Source of the DNA: Ligula intestinalis | Lineage: Eukaryota; Platyhelminthes; Cestoda; Diphyllobothriidea; Diphyllobothriidae | Length of the DNA: 64,000 nt | Reading direction: 5' to 3' | NCBI GenBank assembly: GCA_036362985.1 | Contig: JAYGXS010000001.1 | Span: 51,303,954-51,367,953 of the forward strand | The notes under the pieces: generated by a model | Seen by the model: only the letters and a program-made list of their open reading frames with translations | Told to the model about the DNA's origin: nothing | The model's database searches: none | Translations under genes and position numbers: made by a program | In this document: in pieces, positions 49,086 through 59,800 of the stretch | Layout of the letters: each line of letters begins with the position of its first letter | Numbering within the stretch: position 1 is the stretch's first letter

Positions 49086-50450
49086 CTACACTGACTAACT
49101 GACTGACTCCTTACCGTTTCACGCGTAGTTGCACGACCATAAAGATCGCATAGATAGTTCTGTAGGCCCTTTGGAATCAATCTTGACTTTTGGAAAGAAC
49201 TGGTTGCTTCGTAGGAATTGGAAAATAGGCACCTCAAGAAATATAATTTGCGAGAAGAGATTCTTTGGGAAATGTAAACGAAATGCATTTTAAATTTTCG
49301 ACGCTGGCACACCAGGTCTTCGTCGGACGTGAAGGAAATGTGTAAGGAACACTGCGCATTTTTAAATACCAAAAATCGATAATGCTTTGTCATCTTTGGT
49401 CAATAGCAGGCCCTGGTGGTTGGCGCTTCTTACAGGCTTCTTTGAGACTGTTTTATTTTGAATCCAAATCAACCTGCCGATTGCTGCATGATTCGTTAGA
49501 GATAATGACCTCTAAAGCTTCGCGGCCTTTCCTCTATGGGCAGGAACCTTCTATGCGGGTTTAATCTAATGCAAATTTGTGCCCACTTTCAACCGAATGC
49601 ATGACGACTTCGGGCAGGTGATCGCGCCTCTACCGCTAATTGGTTTTCATGATGCGTTTAGACGCGGAACTTTTGTTTGTCCACAATAAATTGGATCGCA
49701 GTCGTCGCAAAAAATTTGGTAACCGACCTCTTTTCTGTCCGAATAGCCGACCGTATCCTTAGGGCGTACAAGCTGATTTCGAAGCGTGGTCGTTGGCTTG
49801 TGCGACACATGGCTCTGGTACTTCCTCAGGTGTCTTTCAACAAGTTCAGACATGTTCTTCACATTGGAAGCTTTCGCCAACTTCTTGGATTTGGCGCTTA
49901 ATCCGAACACTTAAGTTCCTTCTCTTTTTATTTTAACTCTAATTATCTCATGCATCGATGTACGCACTCTCTAGGAAAACCACTTTTTTGAGAATAATTT
50001 GAAAATTTACTGCAATTCGTTTTGGTAAAGTTGGATGTCATAACTGCGTGTTCTTGCTTAATTGATTAGGGTGTTCATTTACTCTGCTTATACATTAGGG
50101 TGATTGCTCTTGTGATGAAGGACAACATCAGCGTAGACATTTTTGTGGTAAACCGATGTTTTAAAAGTTCCGTCAGTATCCCGCTGTACGAGGACGTCAA
50201 GAAATGAGAGTTTACTGTTATCTTCTTTTTTGAACGTAAAAGTGATTTCTGGACTCTGATTCCAGCTGGTCCATGTTAACAATGACAAACATATCATCAA
50301 CATAGCGTTCCTACAACTTGGGATTAACTTGTGGTAGGGCCATAGTTGCTAATTTTTGCATCGTTATTTCAGCCAAGAAGCCTGAAATGGCCGACCCCAT
50401 CGGGGATTTTTTTATGTGTTTATATTATTGTTGCGCGAAAGAAAAATTAT
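49085..50450 (-). mobile_element. Penelope-like element (family 2-like), copy d
   Basis: Right to left on the - strand: RT thumb with DNSKLSFLDVLVQRDTDG and TSVYHKN (50303-50110), then at 49910-49650 the linker LVRPKDTVG and the endonuclease start YQIFCDDCDPIYCGQTK, then a tail, the block 'gcggcctttcctctatgggc' (49527, shared with 25.73 and 37.56 kb) and a terminal repeat with a hammerhead-like motif at 49292-49326. A further 103-codon frame (49393-49082, with GLQNYLCDLYGRATTR) follows and may be the start of a second tandem unit. Confidence 0.7.
49290..49330 (-). ncRNA. Family 2 hammerhead-like motif, PLE copy d
   Basis: The - strand has CCGACGA (both U of CTGATGA changed to C, 49326-49320), stem II GAC-CTGG/CCAG-GTC, then GAAA (49299-49296), ATTT with self-complementary AATT. 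The core changes suggest inactivity; stem II is intact. Confidence 0.4.
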
Positions 50451-50589
50451 TTTCCAAAAAAATCTAAGAGATCAAGCAGGGCAGACACAGGAAAATCAAT
50501 TTCGTAGGAAGTAAGAGAAAGGCTGGGTACACATCAAGCACACACTCGCACATACAAACCATGTAAAAACCACTACATCATATTATGTT

Positions 50590-50775
50590 ACTCGTGATTA
50601 GCGAGTAGTTCCATTTTGTCATGTTTTGTTATTACTTCGACTACCTAACAACTTTGGTGTCTACCCGGAACATGTAAATGATGTAATTTTTAATTTTTTC
50701 GTTGTATCCACTTATTTCTTAACATCTTGTTACCAATGGGGAGTTCAAAGGCATTCGCCTATCTTTCACTCAATA
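50590..50775 (+). mobile_element. Solo CR1-like 3' UTR fragment
   Basis: 'gttaccaatggggagttcaa' near 50729 followed by 'ggcattcgcctatc' matches the 3' UTR at 49039-49070. No coding part is attached, consistent with a strongly 5'-truncated insertion. Confidence 0.4.
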
Positions 50776-51334
50776 ACCTGATACTGATACACTAACAATT
50801 TGACAATAAGTACAACCAACAGGTACAGGGCAGCCCAAATTGGCTCGCCAATATTAGGAATACTCGCAGAACGGGTATAACAGCAACTGAAGATCGAGGT
50901 TATTCTATCCCCTAAGCGCTCCTTGGGGCTCCGCTGTGTACATGACACCTTTGCCAGAATAAAGAACTGTGAATTCGAAGTGCTACATCAGAGCCTGGAT
51001 ACTAACTTCCCAGCCATACAGTTTACTCGTAAAAAACAGTAGGAGACACGCTGCCGTTTCTGGATGAGAAAATACAAAACCCCGGCGATGGTAAGCTGAC
51101 AACAAGTGTCTATCGGAAGATATTTCAATGTATAAATTATCCTTAATTATGGTAGCGACCACTCCCTTGCTCATAAAAGAAGCGCGCCTGAACTATTCCA
51201 TCGGCCCATCGCTATTGCAACAAAATGGTCTCCTTTAGAAATAACTTGCTTAAATATAATGGTTGTTTCGATGTAATGGAGAGCCGATTAGTTTTATAAA
51301 GAACCATCCGTAGGAATAAATTGCAAAACCACTT

Positions 51335-51610
51335 AACAGTAAAAGGAGTTGGTTTAGTAGTGTTCTTGGTCTATATGCTTGCTTGGGTAATTAATAGGAG
51401 TTGCTCTTATCGTTTTCCCGCTCTATAGGCTTCCTTTACAAATCAACAGGAATTTCTTATATTTTTGCTCTAATATGTTTAGTTCAGTAAAACAATTAAA
51501 AGTGACCCTAAATTATTTTTCACTGTGCGCTTATCCCGCACCCATCTATTGCTCATTTATCATGTACTAAACCTCTCATCACCAAATTCGTCATACATAT
51601 GGCCAGGAGA
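51335..51610 (+). repeat. Uncharacterised dispersed repeat, copy 1
   Basis: About 270 bases align in order with 63.565-63.82 kb: 'ttttagtagtgttcttggt', 'gtttagttcagtaaaacaat', 'atttttcactgtgcgc' and 'ctcatcaccaaattcgtc'. No coding capacity and no tRNA-like boxes seen. Confidence 0.5.
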
Positions 51611-53606
51611 ATTTTGCTATTGGGCGGCCCTGTGATTTATTCCCACCGAAGTTAGTGTCTTAGGCTTCAAGCGCATTCGCAAGTCCCCAAACCTAACCGA
51701 GAAATTACGACATGGAAATTAGATTTCCTGCCCTATAAGCAGGGAATTTCCGAAGTATTCGACAGGCAATTTACTCACTTCGACATCCACAACACCCACA
51801 AACCAGCAGGCGCAACGCTAACACCTAAAAAGGATCTTATCCCGAAACTGCAACAGTCAAATTAAGCATATCGCACACTATGCGAAAATTGCTCGTGTTT
51901 GTAAGTCACACATGTCGGCTGCTAGGCATCCTTATTAAGGGACATAAATCAGATGTCCGTCGCTGGGACCCTCTGCTTCTCGTCTTCGCACACGCAACCT
52001 AATGCGAACATATATTTTATTTCGATAACATTAAGTTTTTCACCATTACCAACTCTAAAGGAGCGCGATAATTTCTTGGTGCGTGGTGTGATGGTGCGGG
52101 CGTTATCAACGGCCACGTTGACCAGTATGATGACGTGAGTGCACAATTTACCATCCTCTGTCCTAATCATATATAAATGACCGCTAACCCAGTCATCTAG
52201 AGCTCGGCCTCCACCCCGCCCACAAACAAATAATTATTTACTCCCTCACATACCAGTGGCCTAGAGTTCCTGTCGCCTTAATCTGTTTAGTTTCAGGTAC
52301 CCATTTTCTCACTTCCCCTTTATTTCGTCTAACGACGACTTGGTCTCACGACCTCAAAAAATCACAAGCACAACTCGACTTTTCCGAGCAGAGAAAACGA
52401 GGACCCGTGCATATGGTATAGAATACCTGTAACGCCGGACGTACTGACAGTTCAAAGGAAGCAAAAAAGGGGTTACGGAGGTTGATGAATAATTTCGGCT
52501 GTAACTACGGTTACTCTAGCAAAGGTATTGGTTATGTGACAGCTGATTCATATTTTTTTCCCCAGAAAGAATAGGGTTACATAATTTTAAAGAAAGCCAA
52601 CGCCATCACACATTAAAACACATTTATTCGTTTTATGAACAAATGAACATCTTTTTGCCAAGAATATTATTCAGGCTGTGGTTCAATCCACAAATTCGAC
52701 CTTCATACCGGAAAGGCACATTAAATCAAATTTTGGTTTTAAGTCGCTTTCTTATGCACCTGTTTACACATGCATTTATTACCGTCTCTATGCGTTAAGC
52801 CCTACATTATATTTAAATTGAGCGTACAAGGAAGTAATTCTGATTAAGTTTGAGAATTTTCGGAGTCAATTTCAGAATACATTTATTTCACGTTTTAGTT
52901 GTCGTCGTAATTGGGTAATAATCACTATATTTTTGTTTGTTTGAGGTTTAGATCGAAGCATTTATATTTTTCCCGGTGTTTTTGTGTGATTTCGTCTGTG
53001 ATACCATTTTTTTATTTGATTTGTCTCCTGTACTCCATAATTCAAGAAGTTCATTTTCGTCGGCTCTGTTAATGGTGGCGTATTATGTCAGTTCATCGTA
53101 AGTCAGCATGAACAACTTCTGGCTAATAACACAAGAATTTTCAATTTTCAACGTCCTGGAAATTTAAAAGATGTAGTGGTCCTCTGACGGGGACAAAATA
53201 TCCCAAAACAGAATGAATGTGTGCTTCGTGAACGTTGTTTCAATTGACACCTAACCTTGGACATTGAAGGCGTTGGCTTCGTTATTCCACGTTTTGATTG
53301 GCTGACGGCCATTTTTGCGGTTTTTAGCCGTAGCGCCCGGAGTGGCACATCTTCCGCCCAAGCTTCTTTTCGGCACCAGATTTATCCAAGCAGCCTTTAT
53401 AATAAAATCAAAATAATTATTTTATGGGTGAAATGGCGCTCTAAAATGGTCCTTCTGATTACCAAGCCACACTTACATACATTAGTATCCTGGTCGGTTC
53501 GGGAAGTCCGTGATGGAAAGAAACGTCTCCGCAGGCCTGCTAGTGGAGAGTTCGTCTGTAATCACAAGAAACAAGAGTAAAATTTTTGATTCCTGTTAAT
53601 GATTGA
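51611..53606. other. No gene supported; may hold RNF10 5' exons
   Basis: No start exon of the RNF10 gene can be recognised. A 107-codon frame at 53257-53580 (+) immediately precedes the first clear exon, but no donor joins it in frame and it lacks family motifs. Confidence 0.3.
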
Positions 53607-53610
53607 TTAG

Positions 53611-53836
53611 AAGGCCACAACTACCCCGTGCAAAACTCCGCAACCCCCACCGGAAGCTGCGACCCCTGTCGTCGGCATCCTGGTGGTCGGTCAGGGAGAG
53701 CGCGCGGCAGAAACCCATCGTATAGCACATATACCACCCTTGATTTGCGGGACTGTGAGGTCAGCCCGAGCAGCGCAACTCGTAATGGGAACTCGTTTGA
53801 CTATGTGGAGGCTGATTGTGATTTTATCACCGCCAA
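53611..53836 (+). CDS. RNF10: RNF10 first visible exon
   Basis: Open from after TGA at 53604-53606. An AG at 53609-53610 after a T-rich stretch is the likeliest acceptor. It codes an Arg/Gly/Ser-rich lead and then NSFDYVEADCDF. Confidence 0.55.
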
Positions 53837-56800
53837 GTTAGTTCGTGTGTTTTTCTCACCTTTTAGGTGTCAAGTTCTAGTCTATCCAGGAACAGATGTG
53901 AGTATGCATCTGCACTCTTCGGATGAGGTAATCCAGTGGAACGACGTTGCAGAAGTTCGGTACTTTCATACTGAACCCACCAACTGCCCGATATGTCTGT
54001 ATCCCCCGGTAGCTCCCCGAATGGGTCCGTGTGGCCACATTTACTGTTGGCCCTGTATTTATCGGTTCATTACGAATGAGAACGATCTTCTGTCGAGGAA
54101 ATGTGCTGTTTGTAGTGTCTTCCTACGATGTAGCGAGCTAAAACGGTACGATGCCTTTCCTATAGTAACCACATGTTTAGGGTATTTATGTGCCCTGTGG
54201 AGCTGCCTCTTGTTGGGCAGACATGCGAGCTGGTGCTCATGAAACGCGCTAAGAACATTATGTTCCCTTTGAATTTTTCGGAAAAGTCTACCTATATCCC
54301 CATGCCGAATGCCGAGGCTGGGTCCTCATTTCTTTCTCGAGTGGCCGTGGCCACTTCGGTTGATATCAGAAATCTCCTCAAAAGGGACCAATGTTGCCTC
54401 GAAACTTACCTAGCAGAGTGCACTTCAGACGATGACCTCAACTGTATGATTCCTTATGTTGAGGCTCTTCTTCGCGAACTTCAGGAAGAACTGGATTCTG
54501 TTGGACTAATCAACCGACATGCGCACATACCTAAACCTCCCCTCCTTAATGTTTCTGACTCCGAACACATGTACACATACTACGAAGGTTTTTTCATTTC
54601 TTATCATTCATTCGGTTTAGACGTTCATGGCCTCGATATTTATCTCCACAGCGTGAATTGGCGTTGTCTGGTAACTGACTATAAGGACCGTGAGCTGCCG
54701 CTACGAATTTCGGGCACCGTTGTGCAAATTGAGCGCTTCTCGATGAATCATGTAAGTTTTTTGCTTCCTTGTCATCATATTTCACTTTCCTTTCGGTCTT
54801 TCCTTTTGTACCTTTTGCTTTCATCTGAGGAAAGCCATTCTTCCCCACTTCACGCATGGGAACTCCTGAAATAACGTCCTCTCCAACAGCTGATAACCGT
54901 ATCGTCTCCTTTGCTGCAGCCTTCGATCGAACGGCAGTTTCTTGGTAGTATGCCTTCGAAACCCAGAGAAATACAACCATATTGTGAACTCAAGCGAGCC
55001 AACGCTTGAATTGTATTGTGCATGGTTAGCACTTTAGGTTAGAGTTGGTATCCTAAGAAGTTTTACCCTTAAACCAGTGCAGCACGATTATACGACAGAT
55101 TGAGTTCAATCCGTATCACAGTGAGTTCACCCAAGTTGAGTAGTCTTCCCATTTCCGGCCTAGACTATTGCGTAGATCTCTCTTTGGGAAACGCGATCGC
55201 CCTTGACGGCATATAAGTCGCCTTCCAATTCATTTTGTCCTGAACGTTGTGACAATTAAAGTACTAATCAAGAATGTTCTGTACCTCGATAGAATTTTGC
55301 TTCCTGTTTTACCGAAAGACCATTTTCAGAAGAACCTTGACCGTCGTAACATTTGTGATTTGAAAAGGTGTCTTTGGTCTCATCGTAAGGTTATCAGGAA
55401 GCAGATATCTCAGTATAGGAAGTTACGACTAATGCCTTCTTCATATCGTCGAACCTTAAAATTGACATCTTTCTGGTTTGAGAAGAATTTATGTATTTAA
55501 ATAATTGGCACCCCCAGTGAGTAATGTAGCTTATAGATTACATCCAGCTGAAACCCCACATGTGACCTGCCGTTGGTAACACAAGGAGCCACTGTCTTAT
55601 GTGATTCGGTTTGGGGGTCCCATCGACTAAAGGACTATCATCTTTGACCAAATCCTTTAAATTCCTGCTCGGTTGCACGCCATCATGGTGTTGATCAATG
55701 GATGAACTGACTTAGTTTGATCCAGTCAGATCTAGAACGATGCCTATCCGGACTGTTATTTGTTTTAGCCTGTGAAAGAACATTCTGTATAGCTTCAGAG
55801 GTCCAAGACGGCGATCGCAGATTATGAGTTCTCAACACCCTGTACAAGAACGTCTGTAAAAACAGGGTAATAAAAATGCACTTTATAATACACGTATTCG
55901 TGTGTTTGTCATTTTTCTGCATGTTCACTTGTTTCAGGTTTATTGACGCCCAATTTAATGAGTTGTGGTTTGACATGTTTTTTTTCATTCTCTGGCTCAA
56001 TCAAAGATGTGCAGTGATAACTAGTCATGCAGCTTCCTTGTGCTAGCAAAAGGGGCGGCAGGTTTGATGACGCCGAGGTTAAATCAAGTAAGCCATACAT
56101 TGTAGCAGCTCCAACGCTTCAGTGGATATCTTGTTGGATGTCAAGTTAGCCACGATGGACGTCCCCGTCTTCAAGGTTCTTCGGCCATACATGGAACCTT
56201 ATCTCGCCATATTTGGTCCTACTTAAGTCGTATGCAATTTAAAACGCTGGTATCTATGATTCACTAAAACGGAACCATATGGCCGCACTATTTTTAGTAC
56301 GATCGTTGTCCGCCAGGTGCTATGGATTCATCGATTTGTCAATTTATTTTATTCCTTTAGGATCTTCGAAGAAGGTACCGGTACCTGAGTCATTTACCTA
56401 TTGGCCGTCCCTTCTATTTTGTTGAGTTGGATTTGCAGCCCCCGACTGTCAGTCAAAAGACGTTGGACGAAATGTCTGACTTGCTTCTAGCTCGTTCTCG
56501 GAAGCGCGAACAGCAGCTGCAAAAGGAACTGCTTCTGACGCTTGCGAAGGAAGAGGCTGAGAATCGAATTCCCACGCTCCGTAAGTCTCCCCTTTTCGTC
56601 TGTTTTCCCATTTCTCTTAATAGACAATGGATCAGTGAACCGAATCCGTTTTCAGACTGGTAGCTTTAGTTGGGACTACGCGACAGTAGTAAATAAGTCA
56701 GAAATGGCCGCTCGGTATCTGTTATTTTGCCCGTAACCATAACCAACCAGTATGCTCCTTCTCCTCTTTCCTATGAATAATAAATTGATCTGTTATTTGT

Positions 56801-59800
56801 GCCCTCTGCGAAGACAGGTCGTTCAACACAGCTAATGTGCAGGGTTTTACGAACTGCCCACCACCGGCCACCCACCTCGAAGCAAACTCTCCTGTCTTAA
56901 AACAGTAATTCCCTGGCACTCTCAGTCGCCTCGACATCTGGCATGCTCCCGTACTTTATGATTTTATGTATTACTTGCCGTGTCATTCATGCAGAGTTTT
57001 CAAGCTAGCGTTATCATTAGATTGTTACTTAGTAACTTGTAGGATATATTGAAACACCCCAATAGCCCCCCTCCCCTCCGTTCTTTTCCACTCTGGGCCG
57101 ATTTTACGACAAGCGCCCTTTACGAATGTCGTGATTGGGATATAGTCGAGTTATTCAGTACGCAATAGCCGAACAGTCGAGAAGAATGAGAAGTCCAGTA
57201 CCCTAGAATTGGGCTTTACTCATCTTATTTTTGTCGTACACGAACTAAAAAGGGATGAAGAGCGGTTAGGATTATATAGGCAAACATCAAGCGTTCGTAG
57301 GGAGGCAGGGGTGAATGTTAATCAACGAGTGTAAGAAGGTAAGGGTGAACGGTAATCAACGAGTGTGATAAGGTAAGGATTAATGTTAATCAACAAGAAT
57401 GAGCGGAAAGGGGGTGAACGAGTGTCAGATTAGTATTAACACCACATTCTCCCCGGCCAACAAAAAAGGGGCATAATGTTCACAAATCCACTCTAGAGTT
57501 TGAGTGGGATAAATACTAAGCGTCTCGGTTGCGAAGGCAGTATGGATGGACGCGTTGTTGTTGTTTTATTAACGTCTCCAGGTTATGCTTATGTGGGTCC
57601 TCTTCATTATAGTCATGATCAGGTGTTGTTACACCTTGGTTGTCAGTACAGCCGGTGCTGTTTTCCAGTTCGGCATTGGGTGATTGGTGAGGCGGAGGTG
57701 GAACGGAATTTTCGACTAAGGGAGTGGCCGTCTCCTGATGATGATCACTGAGAACCTTTTCACCTCTAGGAGCAAGTAGTCGAACAGATACTGTCAAATC
57801 GTATATGAGCTTACTGAGTGTTGCACTGGAGTAGATCAACTTCCTCACAGAGCGGGTCATATTTGGACTGTTGGTTACTCTTCTTCAATAGGACTCGACC
57901 AGGGGAAGAGAGCCACATAGGAAGAGTGGTTCCAGTGGTTAATCTCCGATTATAGGCAAACATTCTTTCATGTGGTGTCGCGTTAGTGGCGGTTTGAGGA
58001 GTCGATCCATTCTGAGTTATAAGATGAGTAAATTGTCGTGATTGGGATATAGTCGAGTTATTCAGTACGCAATAGCCGAACAGTCGAGAAGAACGAGAAG
58101 TCGAGTACCCTAGAATTGGGCTTTACTCATCTTATAATTGTCGTACACGAACTAAAAAGGGATGAAGAGCGGTTAGGATTATATAGGCAAACATCAAGCG
58201 TTCGTAGGGAGGCAGGGGTGAATGTTAATCAACGAGTGTAAGAAGGTAAGGGTGAACGGTAATCAACGAGTGTGATAAGGTAAGGATGAATGTTAATCAA
58301 CAAGAATGAGCGGAAAGGGGGTGAACGAGTGTCAGATTAGTATTAACACCACAACGAATCTAAACAAGCTGATGTGGTTGGCGCCAGCGATTCAGAAGCA
58401 GTAGTCGCAGATTTCTTTCTTCAACTGTCTCTGATGATAATTTTCATTGAGGATCTGAGACGCCAGCCCGATAAACAAGTGCATATTCTTCCTCTGCCGG
58501 CTATCCAGTCTAACGATCTTAATACACCTATGACAGCCGATATTGAGAATCTCCGTCATATGGGTGTCCGATTGTTTCCTCTTTCCCTTTTTTGCAGCTC
58601 TTGGTTGCAGGCTGGTGGCTCATGCCGATTTGACCGAAGTGCCAACAGACGAAGACTTTGTCCCACTTTGTGAAATGTCTGACGTCCAATCGGGCACATC
58701 TCGTTTCAATCGTTCTTTCGCTTCAGTGAGTTAAAATTGTTATGCCTGTTTAACTTTGGCCAACTCGCCCCAGTGTGTATCTTAAAATCGATAACTGATA
58801 ACGTCCACAACTGGTCCCAAAACTTTTCAAATTTGTTTACGGTTGTATTGTCCTGCCAGATCTGGTGCCCGTAGCATTGGGTGTAGTGTTAGAACTTTGA
58901 TGTTGATATTTCGTAAGCTTCAATTGTATTTCGATTCATTTCCGTTAACTTTTCCGTAGCTAGAAGGCAAGGCATTCAGTTATAGAAAGTCTGCCTTAGC
59001 AAATTTTTTGAATAGGGTTACTTCTTGTTCTGGTTATGTTCATGTCTAGTATAACCGGTTTTGTTGTGTCAGGACCATTCCTCCTCACGCCAATTGGCCG
59101 GTGGCGATGGGTTTCGAAAGTCTGGCCAAATTTAGCCGCGACGATCGAATTTCCAACAAACGACTCCTTTTTTGACAAATCAGGCCCTGCTTTTATTGAT
59201 TCTTCCCCTCTCCTTCATACCCAGCTAAACAGTAGTACCAAGGGGACGGTAGCAGGAATAAACGGGAGAGGCAAATGATAAATAACGTCCACGGCCAACC
59301 TCAATAGACTTAAATCTTGATATTCAACCTCTATTTTCAAAAAAGTGGTTTACCCCGATTTTTCGCCCTTGTTTTGGCCGCTGTTATAGTTTGCATCCCC
59401 TGCCCTAATTCACCTTGTAGTCACCATCGTTGTCCCAGTGAATTTACACGTTTTCACAATTGCCTCGGGTTTCCCATATGTGAACCCTGAATCCGACATT
59501 GGTTGTACGATGCTGCGCTGCTGCTCGGTGGGGACTAGGCAGTTAAGTAAGGGAAGCTCAGTGCTTACTTACTTGTACTGGATCCGATTAGCTCTTTTTG
59601 TTGGGTGAATCACCTTCACGGATGTCACGGATAGCGGCAGCCCATGGACGGAGTTAGGAAGCGAGCTCCTCGCAAATGTTAACCGATTGTTTGTCCCCGT
59701 GTTGCAAGCCGTAAACGGTTACGAAGCCCGTGCGTTCGACGTCCGACTTGGAAGTGTTGAGCCACGTCTTCAGTTGACTGCCATGTCGGTATCTCCAGTT

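Larger units (their letters stand above)
57127..58353 (-). mobile_element. Internally deleted Mdg4/Gypsy-type LTR retrotransposon
   Basis: Two direct 320-bp repeats (57127-57446 and 58034-58353) begin TGT and end ACA and are flanked by ACGAA duplications. By eye they differ at about five positions, with no indel. The 587-bp interior reads on the - strand: a short leader, then the C-terminal integrase region of a Gypsy-type pol (TATNATPHERMF near 58000, then PGRVLLKK and SKYDPLCEEVDLL), a stop with a frameshift at the AHIRF position, then VSVRLLAPRG and a Pro-rich tail ending HPYCLRNRDA (57516). A purine run (GGGGAGAA on the - strand) abuts the downstream LTR as a polypurine tract would. Gag, protease, RT, RNase H and the integrase core are absent. 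It lies in RNF10 intron 4, antisense to the gene. Confidence 0.9.

Noticed and set aside
53257..53580. 107-codon frame as RNF10 5' exon
   Set aside because: No donor joins it in frame to the exon at 53611 (the one tested gives an immediate TAA), and it has no RNF10-like motif.
55249..55500. 83-codon + frame in RNF10 intron 3 as an extra exon
   Set aside because: Flanking exons join perfectly in phase 0 without it and the family has no insertion there.
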